Assembly (NCBI RefSeq): GCF_000150275.1
Contig: NW_002060979.1
Coordinates: 237,210 to 301,209 of the forward strand
Length of the DNA: 64,000 bases
Reading direction: 5' to 3'
Source of the DNA: Trichoplax adhaerens
Taxonomy: Eukaryota; Placozoa; Uniplacotomia; Trichoplacea; Trichoplacidae
In this document: one piece after another, positions 37,216-51,500 of the stretch
How positions within the stretch are numbered: the stretch's first letter is position 1
How the letters are laid out: each line of letters starts with the position of its first letter
The notes under the pieces: generated by a model
Databases searched by the model: none
Seen by the model: only the letters and a program-made list of their open reading frames with translations
Told to the model about the DNA's origin: nothing
Made by a program: the position numbers and the translations under genes

Positions 37216-40200
37216 TATCTTGTTGCAAAGCTGTTTTGTGACAGACCTCTAAGCTACTAATTTCATGCTCAGTAATTCCATAATTCTAGCAGAAATACCC
37301 AATTTGCTCAATTACGTAATCTTTAAGATACCAGCGTTAGGCTATGTAAATCCAAACTTTATAAATTTCTTCTATAACGCATACCGATTCTAATAGTCAT
37401 TTATAGAATGAAACATAGTTTTTTCTTTGCCATATGAGGAAATGTAGAATAAAAATTAAATCAATATCCAGTCTGAATTGATGAAGCTTTCTACATTTAA
37501 GGCAACGTCTTAGCTTACCGATAGTACAGTCGATTCACTTATGTGTACTCAAAAATGATAGCTGTAGTGTATGCTTCTAAATACGGTATAGTCTATTCCT
37601 AGTAAAGTTGATTCCACTTAGACTGTAACATAACTCCTTATTTGTATAATCTACGTTTAACTACTATATTCATACTGTGGAAATCTCTTATACTCTAGCT
37701 TGATTATATCGTAGAACCACCCTAGTATAGAATTAAGCTATTTTATATAGCCATTCGTGTTTTATGAATAATTTCCTCCTGCTGTGCTTCTTTCATTATT
37801 AAAGTCTTAATCTTGTATCTATCTTATTAGTTAGTTAGTTCTGCTATTTAAACGGTAAGATTGCATGTTTTACCTATTCTAAATTACAATAGCTATTCGA
37901 CTAGTAACGTCGTTATACACGCTATAACCTCACACGGTTTTCCTCTTGCACTAATTCCAATAAACCTATTTCTCCATTAATTTAACTCTGGTAATTTAAT
38001 TGCAATTATGACGGACCCTAAAATTTCCGAAATATCATACTAGCCTCGAGGTTGAATAAAATTTCTTATATCTTTACGAAATATACTAGTAGCTATAATA
38101 CCCTACATTATTTTCTTTCCCATTTTTAAATAAATACAATTATTTTTGCCTTCATTGGTATTTCGTATTATTATTTCTTATCCAATAAGGGATTGAATTC
38201 ATGGCAAGGTACATAAGTGACTACGCAATAATTAGTTTGTTAATCAGAAAGTAGTTAGTTCAGTTGTGCAGATCGTGATTTAATATTCGTGATAGAATTT
38301 GTGAAATGAAAGTATTTCTTTTTGTAACATGTTAACAAAGTAATTACTATGGAACTAATCGGAGCACTGTAGCAGAGGAATTAGTTAACCAGCATAAGTA
38401 ATAAGATTACAACTGATACATCAAACTAGGTCGATTGTTTAATCCATTATTAATGTGAAACATTACCTGGTGTCGTTGATATGGATTAGAATTATACTAC
38501 TACAAAATGTATCTTTATAATTGAATTTCAACATGCAATTAGCCATAAATATGAGAGTAAAATTAAATTAAAACATCAACCGACGAAATTTTTTAACGCA
38601 ATGATAAATAAGCTTTTCTATATTTTATGGCTATGTATAAATATTTATGAACAAGTATCTTCATCATTACCTTCTATTAAGACCTTATATCGAAGTGCTG
38701 TTTAATATTTCTGGATAAATTTATACTGGTAAATTCATTTATGATTGCTGTCCTATCTGATATAAGGCTACGCCCAACTCAGTTACAGTAAAAAACAACT
38801 TAAGCAAAGCACTATTAGATCATGCTATTAAAATAATTTTATGTTGCTTAACAATGAGTATGGTAACATGGTAATCTCTTAATGAAAACTGACTAATTAA
38901 TTCGACTGTTATCGATAACGAATGATATATACTTCTAGTAAATCTTTTTGTTGTCGGAGCATTCCAGAAAATATAGGTAGATTTCCGTAAATAAGCGTGC
39001 AACATTTATCATATCGTGGCAATAAATTGGAAAGATATAATTCTGTGATATAAAATTGAAATTTATTGTTTTATAATTGTGTATTATGAAGCTAAGTCTT
39101 GCAAAATGAAAGAATAAAGCTGGAAATACTAGTATTTGCCTAAAATTAAAGATCGAGGAGTTTATCTATCATTTGCTGGGGTGTAGAAATCAATTTGACT
39201 AGGCAATATTAAATTATATAATGCAGCCATCAAATATAGCTATTCCGATGGAGTTGAGGATGATGATGAATAAATGACACATCACTAACGTGTTAACTAC
39301 AGTACATCTTTCTCATACATGAATTCAAGCACTATATAGATAAGCATGAAATGAAAACCTGTGAGATTCGCATTAAAATAAACCAGCTACCAGTGTAAGG
39401 CATACATTAGCTTGGAAAATATTTTCTACTCTATATCGCAAGTGGAGGGTTTTATTGCACTAGCAATCTTCTACTAAATTTCGTTTAAGCATCTCCGCTA
39501 TTTTATGTCATATAGTGATTTCATATTACTATTGCACTTTCAAAACTCATCACTTCTATCGTTGGTTAAAGTCACTAAAATTAGTATAACAGGCTGCAGT
39601 CAATTTAGTTGAAAGTTACTCCTATAATGAGGAAAAACGTTAAAAATTTTATAGCATCCTTGCAAGGCACAAATCCATCTATATAAACTTATGGAATTAT
39701 TTATAGTCATTTTAACTTTATAGACGCGTATTAAAATAATATTATGATAAGAAGAAAGTTCTTGAATACAACCTAACTGAAATGATAAGAGATAAAATTA
39801 GATAGTACTATAACTATTTTCTAGGGACATAAGTGGCATTTAATTAATGAAAAAACTCCTACGTTCATGATATGATATTTATGCAATAATAACAAAACTG
39901 TAGCTCAGTGATATGATAATATCGTAATATAATAAGATTTTTTGTTTATGGTTATGCAGTTAAGGCTATTTTTTACTGTACTAGTCAATCTTAATAATTA
40001 ATTGGATTAGAAATTACCTCATAGCTAACGTGAGGACAATGTCACTATTGTTCAAGTCGCTAAGAAATAATGTAAATAATTTCGTTTACCAACTTTAATC
40101 TTATGACAGATTATAAAATCGAAGTGCTCTCATGCTAATATTGAGCGCCTGATAAATCAATCGCACAGGCTATAATTTACAGTAATATATCTATTTTTGA

Positions 40201-41882
40201 TCTTTCTTCGGGTTGACTAGTAATTTCCTTCTTTTTATTAGGTAAATTAGATATTAGATTTCCCTTTTCTCAATTTTTCTGTTCTATCTGTTGTATACTA
40301 GATTTGGTTCTTTTACTTATAACACAATTTTCTATTCAAAGAAATAGCTCCTGCAAATGATAATAAATTAAATTTAATTTCTGAAACTTTTGTTATCATT
40401 ACTAATTTATTACACCATATATGCATTCTGCTTTATATTTAATCTTTACTCCTATAATGCTATCTGAAGTCTATATAACTGCTATAAAACCGCATGAGAG
40501 ATATATTCTGTTTTAATATAAATATTTAGCGAAAAAAATTTAAGACTAATTTATCTTGTTATGTATGGTTATTTCTACATTCCAAAATTATTTCAGTTAT
40601 GATGGCTTTTGTTCTGTTGGTAAGGGTACTCATGTATTATTATATATAGGGTGATTCTATGGTTACTACATTAATTTACAGGATTGTAGAATTAAAAAAA
40701 TTAGTATATATGTAACATATACATTCAATTCTATGCCTATAATATCTTAATGTGATGCCATACAGTTTAAATATTAAAATACTATAAAGCGCATCTGTTT
40801 TAAATAAAATTATTGGTAACATATTGGCAAAAGGCTTTATCTATCTAAATGAAATAGATATCAAAATTATTCTTCCCGTGGAGTATGGTGAGACAGAAAA
40901 CAACCTATAGATCAAATTACTTGGATGATACGTGATATTAGCATCAGTTGAAAGTTGTATAATGATGATATCATAAAAGTTAACAGAACTTTATGAATCT
41001 AAAGTAAACAGGATGTAACTTCATAATACATTTATCTCAATCTGAAATAATTATGTCCCAAATTTTGACATTATATCTCCTATTATTTATCGGTACAAGA
41101 TAAAATAATGGAAATATCAGTCTCGCTGAATGGATGCTATTCTATTCTCAAGAAACAATACAGGCTAGTCGTTGTGAGGAAATGAAAATCTTAACCAACA
41201 GAAAGATTCCTTCAATAGAGTGGTTGTTATTAATTTAGATAGCCTGTCCGAGTTCGATATCATTATGATTACAAGGTTTTCTATTATTGTCTATATAAAA
41301 GCGTAAAAGGAGAATTTATGAATCTGACAAATCATGATTAATAACGTAGACCTTTATTCTATAGACTTGCTGGAATAGCTTATGAATTGTGTCTATAAAT
41401 GTGTTATTCTTTTAGTAAAAATAAAAACACCGCCTACGTTACTGTTTGCTTCTAATTTATCGGGCCATTTTTTAATTATCAATTAGGACTACAACTCTGT
41501 ATTATTTTTATAAAACTTATCAACTTCCTTAAAGTAAATAGTATTAACCCCTAAACATGCATTATATTAAATATTAGTTAGGTCACATGATCATTTTCAT
41601 CTACAGATTTTGACAAATATCTGTACGAGTATTGTTTTTGTAGTGTTTGCTTACATGCTATAAAATAGACATGTAGGTGTAAGTCAGCTGTTTTTAACTA
41701 GCGTGCATATTCTAATCTATTTCACACTAATATAAGTAGCGGTGAGCAGCCATATGCCATTTGCTATAATATCAAGGTTATCAGTTAATTCAACCTTCAA
41801 TTAAATCAGTTACAATCCGATGAAAACTATTCCTTCCATCATCCTTTGCCAATTCAGCGTATCTCCTAGTTTTAATAAAATT
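37216..41882. other. Gene desert
   Basis: 4.7 kb, AT-rich, with only short open frames and no convincing exon flanked by splice sites. It could hold regulatory DNA of the EGF membrane protein gene that starts at 41883. Nothing specific was found. Confidence 0.4.
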
Positions 41883-44800
41883 ATGTGGGCTCTAACTTTA
41901 CTTCTACTTGCAGGATTACATCACATGGTAAGAGTAATATAAACAAATGCGTTGCTATCTATGCTGATTTTAACTCAACTGCAATTCTAATTTGATATAC
42001 AGCTTGCTATAAATTTAAGTTGCAAGAAAATTAGCTGATTACTAACTTTCTTTAATTTATTTTTAACTATCATAAACTATTTTCATTTAACTTTCAACTG
42101 TTAATATTGGACGCGAGATATTAATCTATTCCATGATTTTATTACTAATAGTTATTAAAGAAAATATTTTATGCGTATATTATACTGCAATTATGAATCG
42201 TATGGCTTTTGTATCTATAACGGATTGTAAGCTAATTAATCTGAAAAAGACCATTGAGTCGATAATACTGTCTCAAATTTACATTTTTCTATTAGAATTT
42301 TATATATATGACCAGCGCTTCTCCGGACAACTTTCAAAAGCCCTTAGGTAAGCAACTTATAAATATGCGTGCACACTAAAATAATGCACAACTATATTAT
42401 TATGAGATTATAAGCGAATCAGGTTGGATTTTGTCTTTATTGTGTAATGAGTATGAGGTAAAAAAATGGTAGGAATTCTACCAGAAATTAAATAATTTTG
42501 TTTACTAATATTACAATCCGGATAAAATTTATATTATAAGTTAGGTTATAATTAATAGTTTTTCTTAAAATGCATTTCGTAGCTAGTTCAAATTTCACTA
42601 TTGTATAATAAATGACTTTGTGAGCAGTAAAACTAGATTCTAATATCAAAGTAAAAAAATAACTTAGAATTCAATGCTCAATGACCGTTTTCAAATTTTT
42701 CCATCAGAATTCACACGATCATAGCTGAGGTGAAACTATAGTTCTTATGTATATGTCTAAAATTATATTCGAAAGTTATCATAGGTAGGGTTGAGGTTAT
42801 CAAAAATTATCATAGTTAATCAGTTTGCAGTTATACTACAAGTACTGCAGTCGTAATTTTAAAATTTACGGCACTATTTCAATTGCTAAGCCTAAAAAAT
42901 TAAAAAATTTTTAGAGATCAAACTATCATGGTTTTCTAATTTTTGCTAATATCTATTATCTTGATAAGAAGATAGAATAGTTTCCATCAGATAGCTATGC
43001 CAATTTCTGCAATTTGCTTAACATTACCACTGATGAAGTTGATAGTGGCTGCTTTAATTCAATCCTCAGCATTTTTCTTTCGTCTCATTGATATTCTGTT
43101 GATTATCGCTCAATTTGTTCAATAACGAGATCTGTTAGCAATATGAAATGCAGTATTTTTAAACAATTGAAATCTGGTTTCTTGCAATTCGGCTTCCTAT
43201 CTAAATCTAAAGGCAACACATGGTCAGTTATGTCTGAGAATAATCATGTAGATCTTAATTGACATTGTTGAAGTTAGAAATAGGAAGGAAGAAAAATATA
43301 ATGCAACATCGTGACCGTATTTTTATTAGGCGTGGGAGAGATACCTAATTTTCCCTTAGGCTGTCGTCTAAAATTATATGCTTTATTCCTGTATTTAGAT
43401 GATTAAATGAAAAAATCATCCAATACTAATTATGACCATTTTAATATCAAATAATTATGTTACCATTTAATTTAGCTAAAGAATATGGAATGGATGTGGA
43501 TTATGTTTACTTTACAGAGATAATTTAATATTACCCTTATACGTTTCTTTCGCTGTCTATGAACCCGAAGGCGTAGAGATAACTTAATTACATAAACTGA
43601 TACGGCGATAGAGTCATGTAATGGTAACATCATTATTCTTTCTCCCATTGTTAGTCTATTTTTAGTAGTTCCAGAAAAGACAATAAATGTTTAGATAGTT
43701 GAAGTAGGCAAATTTAATTTGATTTAGTCTAGCTTTGACAATATTATTTCTTAAGGGTCATTTTCTATAATGCAAGCGCTGGCAGACTGCCGAAATTAGT
43801 ATCATTGCTATCATAGCTAGTCAAGGTAAATTCTAAAGTCGAAAGCTGGTGCAGCTATGTTTGGTAATATTCTATTTTCTAAATATGAGATATAAAGAAT
43901 TTATTATTTTTCTGTATGTAGTTGATAAGAGTTTGGTAGTCTATCCATTAATTAATTATATTATTGATATTATGCATCATTAATGTAAGGGCAATAAATT
44001 CCTTCAGTATCAGAAAATTTATTAATTGGAGCTATTTTGCTATAAAATTGTTATAAAGTAGTTTTACTTATTTCCAATTTATGATATATGGTGATAACTG
44101 AAATGTCTTGGTTTCTTGTCAGTCTTAATTTAGAGTCCAAAAACTGCAAAATCTTCCTTATTAAGGAATATCTAAATATGATAGAAATAGCAAACATTAA
44201 GCTTGATAAAATTAGAGAACTATAAAAATATATAATTTGATTTATTTATTAACGATAACGGTTTCTTAAACTTAATTGCAAACGTCTTTAGACATCTACT
44301 AATCAATGGATTACGTAGTCATTGATTTTTTACAGAGGAAGATGCTAATATATTAGCAAATTTTGAACATTCTTGCGTGAATTAAGAATATTGCCACATT
44401 AGCTATTAATTAACACGGGTTACGATTACGTCGTAAATAAAAAAATAAACATAATGCAGTTTGATCTCATTTCCATGTTCTAAACTTTTATCAATATATT
44501 TTCCAATACCTATTTTGTCCCGATAATATCTGATTGAGATCGACAGCCTATTTAAAGTACATATTTGTATTATATACAAATTGTAAAGGTATGTTAAGGG
44601 CATCCTAGGAACTATTTTAATTTCAGACAAAAGTTAGTAATCCAATAGATAGCATTTCGTATAAATAAGCTATTAAGAAAGTTTTGATTTTAAGCGTACT
44701 ACTGTGATATTGAATTTAATTTCTTAATTTTCGTCTGGAACTCTCTGAATTGTTTTATTTAGGGTTAATAGTGCAGATGAGCTACAGAAATTTAATACCG

Positions 44801-46970
44801 CTGTATTTATAAGTCCAGAATACTTAATTCTTCATAGATCTTACTTATGAAGTTTTTTCACTTTGCTTTGTAGATTTCAGCAGTAATTTTGATTTAAATC
44901 ACGATGCAATAGCTAGAATCATTTAATCAATCACGATTTGTAATGGAGAAGGTGCTAGCATCTATGCGATTGCTGCGTAATGAAATTTCGTACGGCTTTA
45001 ATAGAAAAAAGCCGGTTGTTGAATCGTGATATGGATGTTTTCTTTAAACGCAGATTTTAGTCTATTCACGTTAAAAGTTTAACATATTTTTAATTTCTAG
45101 TAAAACCGCTCTAACTTTCCTTCAATTCTCTCATGATATTTGAGTACGTCTATTCAACACAATTAGTAACTGTATCTAAACAGTCAGTCTTTATTTAGGG
45201 GATGCTCTAAGACTGATAACTTGAACAATTAATCTTATAATGTAATTTGAAAGAATTGCCATGAATGTATAATAGCTTTTCATATCTAAAATTTACAGCA
45301 CACACAATATTTACCTCAATTGCTTAATATAATGCACAGGTTTCTCTATTATCATTATAGCTATATGCCATAACAGCTGATATCGATTAAAAGACAGATA
45401 CGAAATCAGTTGATAATATAATTTAAAAAAAGTACTAACAAAAGCTATCTTGATAATAGTTTTATTGCATATCATTCTAATTTAGGATTTGAACTGAGAA
45501 CTAAAGATGATTGTGTCCAAGCTTCGTTAAATTGTAGCATGCATGCATTATGTTATGCCAGCATAAATACTAGCAATATTAACACTACAAGAATGTGCAT
45601 ATGCCCTAAAGGATTTACTGGAGATGGAGAAAGCTGCAAAGGTAAAATTAAGCTTGGAATCTAACATCCTTTTATTATTTCTTAAAGAAGTTTTAAATAG
45701 CTGTTGGGATGGAATTACTATACTGCCCTGATTAATTAATTGACAATTTTCGGCTACAATAGATATAAATGAGTGTGCGGCCAATGAGCTTTTATGCTCT
45801 CCTACGACACATGAATGTGTTAATACTAATGGATCATACAGATGTGATTGTAAAAATGGTAATCAGTCTTGCGAAGGTAAAATATTTTACTGTACATTTT
45901 GAACTTTAGATTACGGATATTATAGTATCTAAATACTACTGAGCTAGTCTAGAATTTCATATTAAGTAAAAATCTAATTAATTATTTCAGTAATTTGCGC
46001 AGAAACATGTAAAAATGATGGAGTCTGTAGATGGACCAATGGTGCTGCAGAGTGCAGGTAATGATTTCGTACTATTTAATATAAAATAAATATCAGAATT
46101 CGGCCATGTAATCATTTCTATGGAGTTATTGGTAACCTTATTACTGGATAAATGCATACTTAGGGTAGTTATATAATTTTAATTAAATTATGACAATCTA
46201 GTGGGATCTTTAAAGTATAATCTAAAAATTGCTCCTGATTATAAATTATAACATCTAGCGTGCGATTTCGTTTTGTTATTAATTGATCTTAATCTATTCG
46301 ATTAAATTGGAGCAGAGATTGTTTTCATTTAACACTTTAAGTGCTCTTTTGAGCCATTAAAATATTGCTCTTATCTTACTCTGATGACTAAGATATAGGC
46401 ATGCTTTAAGAAATTTTTTTCTAATTCTACTAGCTGTACGCATAATTTTCATGGCGAGTTCTGTCAATTTTACAATAATAAAATTCCTACCTTTGGTAAG
46501 TAAATTTTTGCTATTCGAAAATAAATTAAATTTTCGCATAATTTAAGTAGTTACGATTGCCTTTTGCGTGTTAGCTAACAATCCTAATCCATAAATATGC
46601 CGCTAATATGCGTTGCTTTAATTGCAGGAGGATTACCTATTTCAATTATGTTTATGCTTATTGCTGTGTTATTAGTATTAATTGGTATCACCGTTGGTTT
46701 ATGCTACAAATTAAGAAAGCGTCCAAGGTAAGTTGTCATGTTTCGAATATCTGATTTACATGCGATTACAAGCTGCATTTCTCTGGGAAGCCTTTCTAGA
46801 GCTAAATTTATTTTTTATTGGCTAGAAATCATCTTGGCCTACCTGATAAGAGAAAAAATAGGAAGAAATCAAATGGGAATACTATTAGTAACAACAGGAG
46901 AAGCCTTCAAAAACCGCCTATCTTCCGCAGTGATCCAGCGATAAATAATCGCTTAAGCGATATCATATAA
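41883..46970 (+). CDS. Single-pass membrane protein with EGF-like domains
   Basis: Reconstructed from eight small exons: 41883-41927, 42296-42347, 45486-45641, 45763-45876, 45991-46057, 46434-46495, 46628-46727, 46826-46970. The total is 741 nt (246 residues plus stop) with every phase matching. The exons give: a signal peptide (MWALTLLLLAGLH), a short linker, an EGF module (CSMHALC...CICPKGFTGDGESC), a calcium-binding EGF (DINECAAN...CVNTNGSYRCDC, with the D-I-N-E and N-x-Y/F signatures), a third EGF next to the membrane (CKNDGVC...CTHNFHGEFC), one membrane helix (ISIMFMLIAVLLVLIGITVG), a basic stop-transfer CYKLRKR and a basic, Ser/Asn-rich cytoplasmic tail. The 45.5-47.0 kb exons are solid. 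The first two are weaker because a 3.1-kb intron separates them from the rest, and other exons could lie in it. Role unknown; membrane-anchored EGF ligands have the same plan. Confidence 0.75.
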
Positions 46971-49900
46971 CTTACATTCAAACTCAAAGTTCAAATTTTA
47001 TCTTGACAATCCTTATCTACTTTAAATAAGAAGTCTGCATTTTTGCATTATTAAATAATCCCTTTGATAATTTTTTCTTAATTTTATGGTTATGATTAAT
47101 TTATTAATTTAATTATCAATATTCCTACAAAGGAAATATTATGGTACTATTTATATTTTGGGTCTTATTTTACCTACTATCAATTATGTCTTGCTTCATA
47201 GTTAAATGAAAGTTAGATGCTTGATTCAGGCCAAACCGTTTTACATCCTTTTAAATAATTAGCATAAAAAATCTTTCTGGTTAATTTAGTCTTCCTAACG
47301 TATGAATTAAGGAGAATTGATACTTTTATAAATTATATCTATTACAATAGGCCTTAATTTAAAATTTGTGAATTTAAATCTTTGCTTTATCCTTTTGTGA
47401 TTTTATTTCGTTATCCACTATTCTGCTATAAAATATATAGAAACGATTCTCGCATGAATATTTATGTTAATTTTACCGCATTACAAAATAGCAACATAGA
47501 AATAAAAAGATTAAATAGAGCAAAAAAATTTGAGCCGTAAATGATTTGGACGACATTTTAATGTTAATTGTTCGATCATGCCATCACGTTAGACAACTGA
47601 TACTGATAAATTTGCTATTGGAATGGCATAGATTATTGCAACGCTTATTATTATTCTAGGCTAAATTTTGGCTAATTTTCAGCACTATCTGGTCAGTGCA
47701 ATCTTGTTATTTTAGCATCTATGCATCAGTAAAACAATAACTTTACATATGTATTTGCTTTCAAAATTAGCTTATAAAGCAGGAAAAAGGAATCTATCGG
47801 CATTTATTGCGATATTATATCCTGGAAGTCAGATAAAATTATCAACTATTTTCTGTGATGCCTCCCAAAATACGGTTAAATGTTACATAATGACCTGATG
47901 AGTTAAATTAAAATTAATGATAGCGATTGATTTAAAGTTCGTTGGCACGTATTTTAACGAAAGAAAATTTATTGATTTCGAGATTATATTCATACTGTAC
48001 TTATTTATGAATATTGGACGTTTATTCATGGGTCGTGAAACTTTGGCATTTTTGGAGCATAATTGGATAGCTTAATGATTGATTGATAGAGAGGAAAATT
48101 AATGACTTGTAGTTTATAATATGGTGATATCTACGTGCCAAACAAAATATTGATAGAAATAATTTCCAAGCAATTGAGGATTGCATTATATTTCAACAGA
48201 CAAACTTTAGATAAATAACGCGATTGTTGGTCTTGCTGAAGAATGAAATTATGCTGTATAGTACAGGAAATATAACACGATCAGCTGCAGGAAGTTTAGT
48301 TAATTAATATTTAGCAGGTGAAATAGAACGTGTTATGCCATGACTGATATATTACCACAAGAACCTATCAAAATATTTTTATCGCTATCTATTAATTAAA
48401 AGTTAGGTAAAATAAGACAGGTATTGATTTTATGTATTAAATTCCCTCAGTAGTATTTAATACTAATTCATCGATGATAAACAAATAATATTAACGATCA
48501 TTATAGTTAGATTAAATCTGTCAAACAGTATTTTAGGTAATAAATAATGTATTTATCAATTAATCTGTTCGCACTTGTGATATGAATGGTTAAGACAAAA
48601 TGCGGTTAAATGAATCACAATAACATAATTATCTCTGTTCTTACAATAAAGCTAATATAATAGTAATATTTATACAAGGAATTATTAAAGAAGTACTTAG
48701 AGTACTATCTAAGGAAATTGATTAAGGATCGATACTTGGTTTATCGCGATTTATACTCAACTATTTTATGAAAAAAGTGAAATATGGTTAATGAATAGTA
48801 GGTAACTTAAATTTACAAATACTTTTGATCAAAATAGAGCACATCATGACTGAAATAGAGAGATTAAAGAAATTCCGCTTAACCTAGGAGTTAAAGAATA
48901 TTGCAGAAATTAATTACGCTTAAATGGTCATTACTGATGAGTCATCTGGTATCAAAGATAAGTAATTAAGTATCATGTGCTGCTTAGCAGAAAATTTACA
49001 ATAAAGAATACTTGATACTGGAGATTTTGTGTATTATAGATCTTACGAAAAAAATAATAAAGCTAAATTACTATAGGATAGATTATATGAATTCACACTT
49101 TTATTTAATCTTGAAAGAAACTTTCAGTTGTGGCATAGCAGTCAGTAAAACGGTAAGTTAGCATTCATGAAGGTAAATTAGTAAGATAACTGTTTGGAAC
49201 ATTGTTCGTTAAAAAATCCTACAGTAATCAAAGACCTGGATAATTGCAACTCAACTTAAATTATCCTACGATAATGCACAAAGGTATTTTATAACACAGA
49301 CAATGTAGTGCAAAAATTGAAGGCATGGTCGATATTTAAAGTAATTCTTCATTATATTTTTTTCTTCAGTATTGTTTGTGCATTTAAATTTAATAGCGTG
49401 TCTTGTAAGCTTTTAACCTAATGGAGAATAAATAACCTACCTCCGGATATGAAGAAAAATTTCTATTCACGCATCCTAATTAAAACTGAATGAAAGCGAA
49501 CTTATATGAGAGATGCATCTGGTCAAACGAAATTTTTGATAGGAACGACAGCGGAAGTGAATATTTTTAATTGAGTTTATAACTAGAATGGTTTTCTGTC
49601 TATAGTACATTTACAAGAATTATTATAGCTGAGATTTTTTATCTTCGAATTTAATGTAAAATGATCTTCATTATTATGCATCCCACAAATAAATCTACAG
49701 CTCATAATTGAATTATGAAATTTCATTTACTGCTTGAATTGAGATAGCTAAATTTGAAAATTATGATTAGCCTATGTACTAACTACAGCAGAATTCATAC
49801 AATCATCACATCACAACCAGAAGCACGTACGACGAAATTTACTACAGTTATACAAATTCTAGCAAAAAATAAAAATTCTATTCCTGAGAAATTATTTCTT

Positions 49901-50984
49901 TTCATTGCTGTCAAGTACCAATTATGTTTTTATTGCTTGCAGACATTTCAAATTTAATAAGCTATAAAGTGAATAAATCATAACTAGATAGTTCTTTTAA
50001 AATATCTCAAAATATGATCTGGTATAATCTAGTTTCTCATAGCCAATAACTTAAAAAAGATATAAAATATGTTCTACAACGAATATTTCTTGATTTAAAA
50101 TAAAGTTAATAGATTTCTCATATTGGATGCGTAGTATTTAGTGTTGCATGACTAACTAGTGTCTTCTGTATTTCGTAATTTTAATAACTATAGCTCTAAA
50201 GAACTATATATCTTGGTTGAATTTTAATTCAACTAACTCCACGTTTACAGCTTAGTAACATTATAATCAGAAAATGAATGATTGCCTGCTAGTTTAGCAC
50301 AATGACAAAAGCAAGGGAAATTATGATTATGTTATTTTCATGTCCCCTTAGATTACTTATCAGTCAATTATGCAAATTTGCTGGACCGAAAATGGATCAT
50401 ATTTATAACAAAAGATTATGCATTATGATATCTGCCAATTGTAATAGCAAAAGACCCACTTTCCGGATATAATATTCAATTGACGATTTGTTTTTAACTG
50501 TCCTCTTAGTTTAGAAATAGTTTCAAAGGATAGGCACTGCATAAAGAGCAGCAATGAATAACATTAGAAAGTACTAAATATTTAAATAATCATTTAGATT
50601 TAAAATCTCTTGTAAACATCAAATGCTTACGAATAAGCTCTTTGTTGGAATAATATTTTATAGCTTCATGAATAAATGTGCTTCGGTATTAAACGGAATA
50701 AGTTTTTAAGAGAAGCATTATACGATAAATTGATGTCTAGAAACTGATTATCTTAATATCAAATACTTACAGACTCGATTCTTGAATATTGCAGAAATTA
50801 AATCATATTACTTATTATAGTGATATATGATTAATTGACTGTAAGTAAATATGACATGAAAAATAATTTTCTAGCTGTATTGATCAAATACAAAATGATC
50901 GCTGAGGTCTGTGTAGTGGCTTGATAAAGCATTTAAATATGGACATCAACATTAAATTAATAATGCTCTTTACGATTGTAATGT
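46971..50984. other. Gene desert
   Basis: 4 kb of AT-rich sequence dense in stop codons. No splice-flanked open frame, RNA gene or repeat that I can support. Confidence 0.4.
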
Positions 50985-51130
50985 AACTAGTATTGTGATT
51001 GTAGACTGCTAGCCATGTTTAGTATAATGTACGGTAGATATTTATCCTAAGAGATATTTGGTAGCTATAACTATAGACTGTAGAGGTAGAGACTCTATGC
51101 TAGAGTACAGATGACTATATACAGTAAGCT
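50985..51130 (-). repeat. Dispersed repeat family 2, copy 1
   Basis: The reverse complement matches 56405-56560 and 58860-59015. Shared strings include TCTAGCATAGA, CTACAGTCTAT, TACCGTA.AT.ATA and AGTCTACAATCACAATACTA. All three copies are diverged. Confidence 0.72.
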
Positions 51131-51339
51131 GTTGAGTTACTAATAAGGCTATAGGTAAAAATAAAACTGTAAATCATATATTAGGATATGGTTAATTCAT
51201 TGTACTTTGGCTGGTGTGAATAATGTCTACGTAAGTACTGTAGTCGTATCCATATTGGATTAATGATGGTCCGTAGTAGAATAGTCTTACTAAGAATAAT
51301 TTAACTATGTGTAAAATAAGGTAAAAGGTTGCTATGCAG

Positions 51340-51500
51340 ATTGTAGCTGCGAGTGCTACAGAAAGTATAAAAGCATACAACTTTAGATTATTCTGTTAGT
51401 TCGTTGTAGAAGTCTTTAGTAGTAGTATTCGGCTAGAGTAGAGCTGTGTGTAGTTAATCTTTGTATAAGATTCAATAAAGCCCTTATTTTTCTAAAATTT
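51340..51500 (+). repeat. LTR-like fragment with TATA and poly(A) signals
   Basis: The reverse complement of 51380-51480 matches 54920-55020 (shared AGCTCTACTCTAGCCGAATAC). On the plus strand a TATA-like AGTATAAAAGCATAC at about 51365 is followed some 110 bp later by CAATAAAGCCC at about 51474. That is the promoter-to-polyadenylation spacing expected of an LTR R region. Ends and a target duplication were not found. Confidence 0.5.

Noticed and set aside
45548-45784. 78-codon minus-strand frame
   Set aside because: Antisense of the EGF exon 45486-45641. The plus strand has the EGF cysteine pattern and phase-matched splice sites.
51192-51380. 62-codon minus-strand frame with a hydrophobic start
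   Set aside because: Lies inside the LTR-like repeat segment; no recognisable motif.
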